Under the pieces are notes generated by a model that ran no database searches, was not told the DNA's origin, and saw only the letters and a program-made list of their open reading frames with translations. From Bacteroidales bacterium (GTDB taxonomy: Bacteria; Bacteroidota; Bacteroidia; Bacteroidales; F082): a stretch of DNA of 64,000 nt. This document shows positions 50,577 through 58,824 of this stretch, piece after piece (positions within the stretch are counted from its first letter, which is position 1; the number at the start of each line of letters is the position of its first letter). The stretch is from positions 144,547-208,546 of the forward strand of contig JAFUAA010000049.1 of assembly GCA_017460915.1 (NCBI GenBank). Direction: 5' to 3'. Made by a program: the position numbers and the translations under genes.

Positions 50577-51580
50577 AAGTATGGGCTTAGTTTTTCCATG
50601 ATTTGCTCTGGCGCAATGCTGGTCATGCAGGCGTAATCGCCTCTAAGACATGGCTTGTTGCCATATGCCGAGCAGGGACGGCAGGGCAACTCGATTTGGA
50701 CGCAGTCTCCCATTTTTTGGTTCCAGCCCAAAAAGCCAGCAAAGGGATGCGTCCCGCCCCAAACGGAAACCACGCGCGTGCCGACCAACGAAGCCAAATG
50801 CATGTTGGCGGAGTCCATCGAAAGCATCACGTCGAGTTGGTCCATCAAGGCAAGTTCGCCCGCCAGACCTTGTTGGCTTTGGGCGGATTGAACATTCGGA
50901 TATTTCGCGCAAAGCTCCGCAATGCGTTTTTTCTCTTCCGTGCCGCCGCCAAATAAAAACAAGGTGGTGTTTTTCCTTTCGCACAAAGCCTTGATGACTT
51001 CTTCCATTTTCGCCATAGGATAAACCTTGGCCTCGTGTTTTGCGAAGGGCGCAATGCCAATCCAAGTCTCATTGTTCGCTTTTTGCGTCTCGCAAAAAGA
51101 AGAATAATCAAGTTTTGTAAATGTCGGTTTTGTCGGGAAGCCCAATTGTTCCAAAGCTTTAGCGTATCGCTCAAACGATGTGGCTTGCTGGACGAAGACC
51201 TTGTTTTTCTGTCGCGTCAGGGCCTTTTTCCCTTTGCGCCCTTTGTCGATTTTGGCGACTTTTTTTTCGAACAAACGACAAATGAATCGCAGCCATTGTG
51301 TGCGCAAAACATCGTGGAGATCAGCGATATAATCAAATTCTCTGAAATGGATGTCGCGCAGCAAGTGATTCAAGCCGCGCAATCCTTTGTGCCGACCCTT
51401 CAGGTCGGCGGCGACGAAATGCACATTTTTCGGCAGCCTTTCAAAAAGCGGTCTCGCCATCTCTCGGCTGAGCATGGTAATCTCCAAGTCAGGATATTGC
51501 GTGGCCAAGTCATTGACCACGGGCACGGTCATGGCGATGTCGCCGAGGGCGGAAAACCGTATGACGAGGATTTTTTTCAA
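50573..51580 (-). CDS. Glycosyltransferase family 9 protein
   Basis: A 335-residue GT9 glycosyltransferase (heptosyltransferase-like): ILVIRFSALGDIAMTVPVV, DYIADLHDVLRTQWLRFICR and GIAPFAKHEAKVYPMAKMEE (nucleotide-sugar site), then MLSMDSANMHLASLVGTRVV and the Cys-rich CRPCSAYGNKPCLRGDYACM end. Usually transfers a heptose or other sugar to lipopolysaccharide core at the inner membrane. Acceptor unknown. Overlaps menG and DUF4254 genes by 4 bases each, so coupled. Confidence 0.88.
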   Translation of the reverse strand: MKKILVIRFSALGDIAMTVPVVNDLATQYPDLEITMLSREMARPLFERLPKNVHFVAADLKGRHKGLRGLNHLLRDIHFREFDYIADLHDVLRTQWLRFICRLFEKKVAKIDKGRKGKKALTRQKNKVFVQQATSFERYAKALEQLGFPTKPTFTKLDYSSFCETQKANNETWIGIAPFAKHEAKVYPMAKMEEVIKALCERKNTTLFLFGGGTEEKKRIAELCAKYPNVQSAQSQQGLAGELALMDQLDVMLSMDSANMHLASLVGTRVVSVWGGTHPFAGFLGWNQKMGDCVQIELPCRPCSAYGNKPCLRGDYACMTSIAPEQIMEKLSPYL

Positions 51581-52194
51581 GGCTGTTTCTGCCCGTAAAG
51601 CACGGGGTTCAGGTTCGGGTCGTTGTACATCTTCATCTGCTTGTAGACCTTCATCACCTTTTCGCCGTTTTTGTAGGCTTCCATCAACTGGTCGATGGCG
51701 GTGCAGAGGTCGGTGTTCTGCTCTTGCAAGACGCGCAGCTTTTCCTCACATTTCGCCTTTTGTTCCTCGCTGATGTCGGTCCGTTCCGCTTCAATCTTCA
51801 TGTGGTAAATCTTGAGTTGCAGGATGGAAAGGCGGTCAATAGCCCAGGCGGGACTCTCCGTGTTGAGCGTGGCATCGGCCTTGGGCTCAACGCGTTGGAA
51901 AAGCAACTGATAATAGTAATCAATCATTTCCACCAAGTCGGTGCGGTTTTGGTTCGACTTGTCGATGCGGCGTTTCAGGGCCAAAGCCTCCACGGGGTCG
52001 ATATTCGGGTCGCGGATGAGGTCTTCTAAGTGCCACTGCACGGTGTCGATCCACACCTTATTATATAGGTACCATTCGATGGTCTTTTCCTCGTAGGGAT
52101 TATGGCACGGATGATCCACGTCGTCGAATTGGTGGTAGTCGGCGATGGCTTGGTTGAAGATGGGGAGGATGGGCTCGGTCGAAAGGATGATCAT
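51577..52194 (-). CDS. DUF4254 protein
   Basis: A 205-residue, all-helical protein of the DUF4254 family: DHPCHNPYEEKTIEWYLYNK, WIDTVQWHLEDLIRDP, NRTDLVEMIDYYYQLLFQRV and WAIDRLSILQLKIYHMKIEA. No catalytic motif. DUF4254 genes are next to GT9 glycosyltransferases in Bacteroidetes and may act in LPS core assembly. First gene of the operon DUF4254-GT9-menG. Function unknown. Confidence 0.85.
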   Translation of the reverse strand: MIILSTEPILPIFNQAIADYHQFDDVDHPCHNPYEEKTIEWYLYNKVWIDTVQWHLEDLIRDPNIDPVEALALKRRIDKSNQNRTDLVEMIDYYYQLLFQRVEPKADATLNTESPAWAIDRLSILQLKIYHMKIEAERTDISEEQKAKCEEKLRVLQEQNTDLCTAIDQLMEAYKNGEKVMKVYKQMKMYNDPNLNPVLYGQKQP

Positions 52195-52258
52195 GGATGT
52201 TGATTGTTGGTTGTTGAATCGTTGAATTGTTGACTGCGAGACTTTTTCAGCCGCTTTG

Positions 52259-52334
52259 CGTCATTGCGAGGAGGAACGACGAAGCAATCCAGATAAAGCT
52301 TTTGTCTGGACTGCTTCGTTCCTCGCAGTGACGA
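52259..52334. repeat. GTCATTGCGAGGAGGAACGA mini-repeat, copy 3
   Basis: GCGTCATTGCGAGGAGGAAC ... GTTCCTCGCAGTGACG, nearly identical to the copy at 40160-40241. Lies between DUF4254 and the aminotransferase. Confidence 0.85.
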
Positions 52335-52354
52335 CACGGCTTCTCTAGTGTCTT

Positions 52355-53563
52355 TTAGTGCAATTTTGCCAATGCCGCCTTGATGCGCTTCACGGCTTCG
52401 ATGAGTTTGTCCTCGGAGGTGGCGTACGACAGGCGGATGCAGTCGTCATTGCCGAAAGCGTTGCCGGCCACGCAAGCCACGTGGGCGTTGTAGAGCAGCC
52501 ACATGCATAGGTCGTCGCTGCCCTTGATGGTGGTCTCACCGTCGGTCTTGCCGTAGTACGACTTCACCTCGGGGAACACATAGAAGGCACCGGCGGGTGT
52601 GTTGCACTTCACGTCAGGGATTTCGTTGAGCAGGCGCACGAAAGTGTCGCGGCGGTGACGGAAGGCGGCCAGCATGTCCTGGATTTCCTTCGAGTTCTCG
52701 GGGCAGAGTTCCATGGCTTTCACGGCGGCGGCTTGCGCGATGGTGCAGATGCCGGAGGTGATTTGGCCTTGGATCTTGTTGGTGGCCTTGATGATGGCTT
52801 GTGGCGCAGCGATGTAGCCGATGCGCCAGCCCGTCATGGCATAGCCTTTGGCCACGCCGTTGACGAGGGCGAGACGGCCCTTCAGGAACTCGAACTGGCC
52901 CATGCTCTCGTGCTTCTGTTCGTATTGGATGAACTCGTAGATTTCGTCGGAGATGACGAAGATGTTCGGGTATTTCTTCAGCACCTCGGCGATGGCAGTC
53001 AGTTCGGCTTTGGTGAAGACGCTGCCGCTGGGATTGCAAGGCGTGTTGAGCATCAGGGCCTTGGTCTTGGGCGTGATGGCAGCCTCAAGTTGCTCGGCCG
53101 TGATCTTGAAGTCGTGGGCGATGTCGCTCTTGACGATGACGGGCACGCCGCCGCTCAGCTTCACCATCTCGGGGTAGGAGACCCAGAACGGAGCGGGAAT
53201 GATGACCTCGTCGCCGTCGTTGAGGATGGCCATGAGGACGTTGTTGATGGCTTGCTTGGCACCGTTCGAGACGAGGATGTCGGTCTCTTTGTAGTCGAGG
53301 CCGTTGTCGCGTTTCAGCTTGTTGGCGATGGCCTTGCGCAGTGCGGGCGTACCGGGTACGGGCGGATAGTGCGTGTCGTTGTTGTTGATGGCGTCGATGC
53401 CGGCTTGTTTGGCCGATTCGGGCGTGTTGAAGTCGGGTTCGCCGATGCTCAGGCTGATAACGTCGATGCCTTGTGCTTTCAACTCGCGGCTCTTGTTGGT
53501 CATGGCCAAGGTGGCCGATTCAGCCATGTTCAAAACTCTGTTGGAAAGGATGATTTCGCTCAT
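52355..53563 (-). CDS. Pyridoxal-phosphate aminotransferase (aspartate/aromatic type)
   Basis: A 402-residue fold-type I aminotransferase. ISLSIGEPDFNTPESAKQAG, YPPVPGTPALRKAIA, NTPCNPSGSVFTKAELTAIA and the Schiff-base Lys in NGVAKGYAMTGWRIGYIAAP. C-terminal IRLSYATSEDKLIEAVKRIK holds the substrate Arg region. It fits the AspC/AspB group: aspartate + 2-oxoglutarate to oxaloacetate + glutamate. Promoter box at 53637-53644 and a 32-bp palindrome in the leader. Typical size. Confidence 0.92.
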   Translation of the reverse strand: MSEIILSNRVLNMAESATLAMTNKSRELKAQGIDVISLSIGEPDFNTPESAKQAGIDAINNNDTHYPPVPGTPALRKAIANKLKRDNGLDYKETDILVSNGAKQAINNVLMAILNDGDEVIIPAPFWVSYPEMVKLSGGVPVIVKSDIAHDFKITAEQLEAAITPKTKALMLNTPCNPSGSVFTKAELTAIAEVLKKYPNIFVISDEIYEFIQYEQKHESMGQFEFLKGRLALVNGVAKGYAMTGWRIGYIAAPQAIIKATNKIQGQITSGICTIAQAAAVKAMELCPENSKEIQDMLAAFRHRRDTFVRLLNEIPDVKCNTPAGAFYVFPEVKSYYGKTDGETTIKGSDDLCMWLLYNAHVACVAGNAFGNDDCIRLSYATSEDKLIEAVKRIKAALAKLH

Positions 53564-53595
53564 GATATGTTTAATTGTTGTTTGTTTAATTGTTG

Positions 53596-53627
53596 TTGTA
53601 GAGACGCAAAATTTTGCGTCTCTACAA
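53596..53627. repeat. 32-bp perfect palindrome in the aminotransferase leader
   Basis: TTGTAGAGACGCAAAA and its exact complement TTTTGCGTCTCTACAA are directly adjacent. It lies between the promoter box (53637-53644) and the ATG at 53563, so the RNA would carry a loopless hairpin; as DNA it is a cruciform candidate. Confidence 0.9.
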
Positions 53628-53636
53628 ATGAAAGGG

Positions 53637-53644
53637 CAAAGGTA
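53637..53644 (-). promoter_or_regulatory. -7 promoter box of the aminotransferase gene
   Basis: Minus-strand TACCTTTG. The surrounding 27 bases (53637-53663) reappear at 56221-56246. The stretch 53664-53990 beyond it holds nothing I can identify. Confidence 0.55.
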
Positions 53645-53992
53645 GCCCTTTTTTCGATTGGGTGGGCAGAAAGGAGGTAAAATTTGAGTGTTGAGGAAAA
53701 AACATTACAAAACTCTCAGCGACTCTGGGCTTCCGCTTCTGTCCGTAAATCATCTAATATTTTGCCCTTGTAGCGTCAAGATATATACATAACCTTGTTT
53801 TGAATCATCTTGCATGGTCGCTTGTTTTTTTATTGGCAATAAAAGTACAAAATTTTTCTTTTCCAGCCAATTCCACTCATCTTTTTGTCTGTTTTTGCGC
53901 CTCGTACTGCCAAAATATGCAAGAATCGCAAAATGTTTGTCGGTTCAACATCAATAAAACGAAGTGCTCCAATTCCGCTTTTTCTTCGATAT

Positions 53993-54080
53993 GATGGCTA
54001 AATCCCCTAATTTTTTCGAGTTTTAGCCATAATATCGTGATTTGATGGCTAAATCGATGAAAATTTCATGGTTTTAGCCG
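53993..54080. repeat. Repeated GATGGCTAAATC hairpin upstream of DUF234 ATPase
   Basis: GATGGCTAAATC occurs at 53993-54004 and 54044-54055; each is followed 17-20 bases later by TTTTAGCC (54021-54028 and about 54072-54079), giving two hairpins of ~51-base period directly before the promoter. Candidate operator sites. Confidence 0.7.
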
Positions 54081-54099
54081 CTATATAAGCGAGTTTTTG

Positions 54100-54107
54100 T
54101 ATTTTTG
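54100..54107 (+). promoter_or_regulatory. -7 promoter box of the DUF234 ATPase gene
   Basis: TATTTTTG directly follows the hairpin repeats, about 20 bases before ATG 54129. A TTG here could look like a start but it is part of the promoter. Confidence 0.6.
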
Positions 54108-54128
54108 CACCAAGAAATCGAACGGGTT

Positions 54129-55565
54129 ATGCAGGATAAAATCATCGGACGGGAAGAAGAAATCAAACTTCTGAACAAATATGCCTCTTCGGGCAAAGCG
54201 GAATTCGTGGCCTTATACGGTCGCCGCCGCGTGGGAAAAACCTTCCTTGTCAACCAAGTGTTTAAGGACAGGCTGACGTTCTCTATGACTGGCATCATGG
54301 ATGGCGACCGAAACGCACAACTCCATGCTTTCGCCGATGCTTTGGACTTGTGCGGACAGCCCGTCAAGAAACTCCCAAAGAACTGGTACGATGCCTTCCA
54401 AAAGCTTCGCCATTTCCTGGCCGAAAAAATAGCAAACGGCAAGGAATGTGTCGTATTCATTGACGAATTGCCTTGCTTCGAGACCCGTAAGTCAAACTTT
54501 GTCAATGCCTTGGGCTATTTTTGGAACAGTTGGGCTTCGTTGCACGACAACCTGCTGCTCATCGTTTGCGGTTCGGCCACCTCATGGATGATGAAAAACG
54601 TCATCGACAACCACGGTGGACTGCATGACCGCATTACCCACGAAATGCACCTCAAGGAATTCAGCCTCCGTGAGACGGAAGAATACCTTGTTTCATACGA
54701 TTTTCCTTGGGATAGGACGATGATATTGCAAACCTATATGGTCATGGGCGGCATACCTTATTATTTGAGTCTGCTTGACCCCGCCGAAAGCCTTGCGCAA
54801 AACATCGACAGGCTGTATTTCCAAGCCAATGGCGAGATGCGCCGCGAGTTCCAAAGGCTTTATAAAACGCTGTTTTCCAGTCCAGAACCGTACATTGCTA
54901 TCGTTGAGGCTTTGTTTGAGAAAAAGAAAGGCCTGACACGAGACGAGATTGCAGCAGCCGTTGACATTAGTGCCAATGGGAACCTAACCAAGATGCTGCA
55001 AAACCTTGTCGATTGCGACATCATCCGTTTCTACCGCGTGAAAAACAAGACCATTGGCTCTCGCAATGGCCTTTACCAACTGCTTGATTTCTATTCCCTT
55101 TTTTACCTTCAGTTTATGAAGAGCCGTACCACCAACGAGCATTTCTGGACTCAAAGCCTGAACACACCGGCCATCAACACTTGGATGGGATTGGCGTTTG
55201 AACGCATTTGCCTGACGCACATTCCGCAAATCATGCAGGCGTTGCGCATCGGAGGCATCAAGTCGGAATACTACTCATGGCGCGGCATTGACCCCGAAAC
55301 ACAGCAGCAGGCACAAATCGACCTCATCATCGAACGTGCCGACCGCATGATCAACCTTTGCGAAGCGAAATACAGCGAGAAGCCTTATCTGCTCGACAAA
55401 GAAGAATATGGGAAATACACCGACCGTTTGAACTTGTTCAAGCAACACACTGGCTTTTCGGGTGGCATTGTCCCCACTTTCATCACAGCCAACGGCTTGC
55501 AACGCAATGCCTATTCGGAACATATCATTGCGCAACTCACGATGGATGATTTGTTTGAAGGGTAG
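54129..55565 (+). CDS. AAA ATPase with DUF234 domain
   Basis: A 478-residue ATPase starting MQDKIIGREEEIKLLNKYAS. The upstream TTG start would overlap the promoter. Walker A YGRRRVGKTFLVNQVFK at about residues 30-46, Walker B VVFIDELPCFE near 110, sensor-like VCGSATSWMMKNVIDNHGGL, then the C-terminal DUF234 domain (ARE.. LCEAKYSEKPYLLDKEEYGK with a nuclease-like E-x-K). Archaeal/bacterial ATPases of this kind are of unknown function and often found in accessory DNA. Similar in plan to the DUF4143 ATPase at 44-45 kb. Confidence 0.85.
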   Translation: MQDKIIGREEEIKLLNKYASSGKAEFVALYGRRRVGKTFLVNQVFKDRLTFSMTGIMDGDRNAQLHAFADALDLCGQPVKKLPKNWYDAFQKLRHFLAEKIANGKECVVFIDELPCFETRKSNFVNALGYFWNSWASLHDNLLLIVCGSATSWMMKNVIDNHGGLHDRITHEMHLKEFSLRETEEYLVSYDFPWDRTMILQTYMVMGGIPYYLSLLDPAESLAQNIDRLYFQANGEMRREFQRLYKTLFSSPEPYIAIVEALFEKKKGLTRDEIAAAVDISANGNLTKMLQNLVDCDIIRFYRVKNKTIGSRNGLYQLLDFYSLFYLQFMKSRTTNEHFWTQSLNTPAINTWMGLAFERICLTHIPQIMQALRIGGIKSEYYSWRGIDPETQQQAQIDLIIERADRMINLCEAKYSEKPYLLDKEEYGKYTDRLNLFKQHTGFSGGIVPTFITANGLQRNAYSEHIIAQLTMDDLFEG

Positions 55566-55598
55566 GAGGTCGGTTGTTGCGCATCAGCAAAATTTCCC

Positions 55599-55606
55599 TA
55601 CCTTTG
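55599..55606 (+). promoter_or_regulatory. -7 promoter box of the broken DUF7935-like gene
   Basis: TACCTTTG, 18 bases before ATG 55625. Confidence 0.55.
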
Positions 55607-55624
55607 CGCCTAAAATCCAAACCA

Positions 55625-56144
55625 ATGAATGCAATCATGGTTTATTCACTCATGGGTGCAGGTCGTCTGATGATGGTCGTCGCGGTGATGATGCTGATGC
55701 GACTCTCGAAAATGAAAGACGCCGAACTCCGCAATGGCAACAAAATGGAACTGAAGGTGCAGGTCTTGAAAACCATCATGCCGCTTAAGGTGTAGGTTTA
55801 TGAGCGTTTTCTGCTTTATTTGGAGCGCGTGCAGCTGCCTCAATTGGTGAAGTGCGTCTTATGTGCCAGGCATGGAAAAAGGCGCGTTCCATTTGCATCT
55901 TTTGCAAAATGTGCGCGAGGAATTTGAGCACAATTTCGCCCAACAGTTGTATGTCGCCAATTCCACATGGAATGCTGTGGTGAATGCCAAGGAAGAGCTT
56001 GTCAATCAAATCAATACGACTTTTGAGCAACTGAAGGACGAGGAGGATGTCTCCATTATCGCCCAAAGTCTCGTTGCCTTGCCCAATCCCATGGTGGAGC
56101 AGGCGGTCGCTGTCTTGAAGCGCGATTTTGAGCGACTGTTATAG
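55625..56144 (+). pseudogene. Broken DUF7935-like membrane-anchored protein
   Basis: ATG 55625 gives a transmembrane segment (VYSLMGAGRLMMVVAVMMLM) and runs to TAG after IMPLKV. Beyond that TAG the same frame continues VYERFLLYLERVQLPQLVKC. A further one-base shift near 55860 leads to MEKGAFHLHLLQNVREEFEH, VNAKEELVNQINTTFEQL and a stop at 56144. Together they match the plan of a Bacteroidetes family I recognise as DUF7935-like (...YERL.LFLERI....LLENIRQEFEHN). So one gene has a CAG-to-TAG type stop and a frameshift. No function known. Confidence 0.7.
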
Positions 56145-56212
56145 GACACGAGACTTCGGGACGCGAGACATGGTGCTGTCCCGTAGTCCCGTGTCCCGCA
56201 GTCTCGAGTCTT
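56145..56212. repeat. GGGAC-family palindromic mini-repeat
   Basis: GACACGAGACTTCGGGACGC, GAGACATGGTGCTG, TCCCGTAGTCCCGTGTCCCG and CAGTCTCGAGTC form a long imperfect palindrome. Same family as 18935-18973 and the insert in the transposase gene. Confidence 0.75.
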
Positions 56213-56361
56213 TGGAATGGCAAAGGTAGCCTTTTTTCGATTGGGTCTTCATAAAGTGGGGAAAAATTGAGGCTTTTCTTTGAAGTTTGATTTGTGAAGT
56301 GAAATAAGTCTGAATCTATACAAAACTTGAAGATTTATGCGTTAATAGAGTAGTGAAATAC

Positions 56362-56886
56362 ATGATTATGGAAAAGTTAGAGGGCGAACATAGTTTTGTG
56401 GAAATGATAGAATATTATGAATCAATAATTTATAGTATTTGTTGGAAATTTGCTATGGGTAATCCCGATTTGGCCAAGGACTTATACCAAGAAATAGTCC
56501 TTCGACTTTGGAAAGGCTACGAAAAACATCACTTTGAAAACAAAGATGCTAATTGGGTGTGTCGAGTTTCGATAAATACTGCAATTTCTTGTTACAGAGA
56601 GAAAAAGAGGCGTCCTCTGTTGCTTGAATTGGATTCAGCAACCGAACTTTCGATTTCACAACAAGAGGAAGATGATTCAATGCTCAAAGAGTTGTACGAA
56701 TTGATTGAACTATTATCTCCGATAGAAAAGTCAATTATTTATTTGTATTTGGATAAGAATAGTTATAAAGAGATTGGTGAGATTATAGGAATAAGTCCCA
56801 CTAACGTTGGTACAAGAATTCAACGTATCAAGCAAAAACTAAGGAGATTGCATGAGGAGCGAATTGGATATAAAAAAAGGGTATGA
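56362..56886 (+). CDS. ECF-type RNA polymerase sigma factor
   Basis: A 174-residue sigma-70-family factor with start ATG 56362 (GTG 56353 and ATG 56368 are alternatives). Region 2: ICWKFAMGNPDLAKDLYQEI; region 4: LSPIEKSIIYLYLDKNSYKE then IGEIIGISPTNVGTRIQRIK. Directs RNA polymerase to a stress- or surface-related regulon. No anti-sigma gene is adjacent; the gene downstream is convergent. Preceded by a truncated copy of the aminotransferase promoter region (56221-56246). Confidence 0.88.
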   Translation: MIMEKLEGEHSFVEMIEYYESIIYSICWKFAMGNPDLAKDLYQEIVLRLWKGYEKHHFENKDANWVCRVSINTAISCYREKKRRPLLLELDSATELSISQQEEDDSMLKELYELIELLSPIEKSIIYLYLDKNSYKEIGEIIGISPTNVGTRIQRIKQKLRRLHEERIGYKKRV

Positions 56887-56912
56887 TCATAAAGCATCAT
56901 ACCCTTATTCTT
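56874..56912. terminator. Bidirectional terminator between sigma factor and lipoprotein
   Basis: AAGGGTATGAT / ATCATACCCTT, an 11-bp perfect stem with A/T-rich flanks on both sides, between convergent genes. Confidence 0.85.
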
Positions 56913-56919
56913 CGGAATT

Positions 56920-57237
56920 TTATTCGTATTTTACTCCAATTCCAGAAACCGACGGCCACCAAAATTTGGATGAAAACTGAATATTGATGATGGCATCGTA
57001 ACCTTCATCTTCGGCTTTTCTCTCTAATTTTCTCAGCAACGTTTCTGGCGAATGAAAAATACTGCCGTCTGCTTCCAGGAAAGCGACTTCTTTGAAATGC
57101 TTGGATGGCCTTTCTGCGAAGAATAGGTCTACCTTGGTTTGGTCAGGAGTTTGCTTCTTTGCAATTTGCGTTGTGGCACAGCTTGTACAAAAAAACAATA
57201 CACATGCAAACACGAAAAATCTAATTTGGTATTTCAT
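56920..57237 (-). CDS. Small lipoprotein of unknown function
   Basis: A 105-residue lipoprotein with signal peptide MKYQIRFFVFACVLFFCTSC and lipobox TSC at about residue 20. Mature part has FFAERPSKHFKEVAFLEADG and EDEGYDAIINIQFSSKFWWP. The heavy-metal-binding/YbjQ-like beta plan (AxxxGADAVINIxF) is suggested by GYDAIINIQF. Envelope-anchored. No operon partner other than the small membrane protein just upstream. Confidence 0.75.
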   Translation of the reverse strand: MKYQIRFFVFACVLFFCTSCATTQIAKKQTPDQTKVDLFFAERPSKHFKEVAFLEADGSIFHSPETLLRKLERKAEDEGYDAIINIQFSSKFWWPSVSGIGVKYE

Positions 57238-57260
57238 GATTTTTTCCCTTTTTTCTTTGA

Positions 57261-57488
57261 TTATTCACAAGCCCCAAATGTAATCATAGCTATTGCCATG
57301 ACTGTATCGTATACTCGCTTTTCTTTGGAAGCACATCTCCAAGGAGTGAGTTTACAATTTATGATTGACCAGGTGGCTACACCAATAAGCACTGCAATGG
57401 CGATAAGTTTCCAAACTGCAATGTTTTTTTCTGCGCCGCGACTTTCAGTTTTTCTCACCTTAGCTAATTCCACCAATTGGTTCTCCAT
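57261..57488 (-). CDS. Small membrane protein of unknown function
   Basis: A 75-residue protein with one transmembrane helix (IAVWKLIAIAVLIGVATWSI) and cysteines near both membrane faces. The same frame stays open about 25 codons further upstream (TLTKTIDSLSNDCIEQNLLQ) with no standard start, so the real start may be non-canonical, lost, or the gene 5' end may be cut. Precedes the lipoprotein gene by 23 bases. Confidence 0.5.
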   Translation of the reverse strand: MENQLVELAKVRKTESRGAEKNIAVWKLIAIAVLIGVATWSIINCKLTPWRCASKEKRVYDTVMAIAMITFGACE

Positions 57489-57865
57489 GAACTGCAGTAG
57501 GTTTTGTTCAATGCAATCATTTGAGAGAGAGTCGATCGTCTTAGTAAGGGTTTCGCCTATTTAAGGGCATAAAAAAGAAAAATTCAAAATCAAAATGAAA
57601 AGATGTTGAAAATTAAGTACATGCGTTGCGGCTGAAAAAAATGAAAAGTACAAAAAGGTTATATTTGCTTTAATTTCAATTTAATTTTGGGGTCTGTGAT
57701 GGGGGTAAAATGCGGGCGTGGATTATGTTTGAGTCAGAATACGTTTAATTTTGAGGCCCAAATCTGCCGAAACGCCTTGGTTTTATAAGCGTTTAGACCA
57801 TTTTCCCGACCCCACGAAAATGATGCCTGAAACGCCCTTTAACCACCCATTAACGACCTTTGAAA

Positions 57866-57904
57866 CGGCCCGCCGGAACTCCCCTCCGACGGGCCGCTTT
57901 TTTT
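57866..57904 (+). terminator. Hairpin in the candidate left-end region
   Basis: CGGCCCG(CCGGAACTCCCCTCC)GACGGGCCG hairpin followed by nine T. It may insulate host from phage transcription. The gap 57489-58159 holds no credible gene. Confidence 0.75.
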
Positions 57905-57930
57905 TGCCCGTTTTTCGGCTAAAATGCCGA

Positions 57931-57964
57931 GTTAAGCGCAAGTTAGGCGCAAAAGTAGGCGCAA
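57931..57964 (+). repeat. Three GCGCAA iterons near the candidate left end
   Basis: GTTAAGCGCAA (57931-57941), GTTAGGCGCAA (57942-57952), AGTAGGCGCAA (57954-57964): three 11-base near-direct repeats. These could be transposase (MuA) or repressor binding sites. Confidence 0.6.
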
Positions 57965-58159
57965 AACACTAACATTGAACCACCCTTGACGGACGAAAAA
58001 AAGCCAAAAACGGCAGTTTTGCCCGAATTACCCTACCCGATATTCCATAATTGCACGGGGGATGCTTCCAAAATAAAAAATAGGTAAATAATTGAAAAAC
58101 AATGAAATAAGGCTCAAATATGCAGAAAAACCGTTTTTTGCTGTTTTTTGGGCATCTAA

Positions 58160-58821
58160 CTACCATATAATAGAGGTAACATCGTTGCATTCCAAGTCTT
58201 CAATCGTGCATCCAAGGGCTTTTGCTTCAAGTTCAACATGCTTGATAAAAGCATCCAATTCCTCGCCGTAGCCCATTGACATGAGCAAGTGCGGTATGGA
58301 GCGGAACCGTGTCTTGTTCGGTTTCATGGAAAAATAACGCTGAACCAAGTCCTGATGTATCAGATACACATACTTTGTGGAAACGTCTATTCGGCGATTT
58401 ATGAACTGCTCGATGGAAGCGGCTCCTTTTGGGTCGAACTCGTGGAGAGCTTTGCGAGTCCAGTATTCGATTAGTATCAAGTTACTTTGATCCAGTTCGT
58501 CAGTGTCCACCATTCCGGCATTGTATCTCAAAGCGGATATGGTGTACAAAAGCGTAATCCAATCCAGACGGAATCCATAATATGTGGTATTTACATCGAC
58601 TCCATTATTGACGTTGCTATCAATAAGCAACTCTTGTTGGAATGCATGTTGCACATTATATCTAACAATCTCAAGTAATTGCTCATTTCTTGCGCATGTG
58701 CTTTCATCTGTTCTCAACGGATGTGACAACTTTTTATGGTATCACGCAGACATTCCAGATCGTTGCAGTCGCCCCAAAACTCGGCTCCTGTTCCTTTGGG
58801 TGTGGGTTTGGCGAATAACAT
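58160..58821 (-). pseudogene. Frameshifted prophage gene next to the repressor
   Basis: ATG 58821 reads MLFAKPTPKGTGAEFWGDCN, then DLECLRDTIK, and stops after ~35 codons. The natural continuation, one A away in the poly-A run near 58730, is KLSHPLRTDESTCARNEQLL and runs to 58160 (HVELEAKALGCTIEDLE). So a ~220-residue protein is split by a homopolymer frameshift. The helix-rich tail has no family I can name. It follows the repressor with 3 bases between, so both share a transcript. Confidence 0.65.
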
Positions 58822-58824
58822 GGT

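Noticed and set aside
55785-56066. Minus-strand frame over the broken gene
   Set aside because: Antisense shadow; the plus strand carries a recognisable though broken gene.
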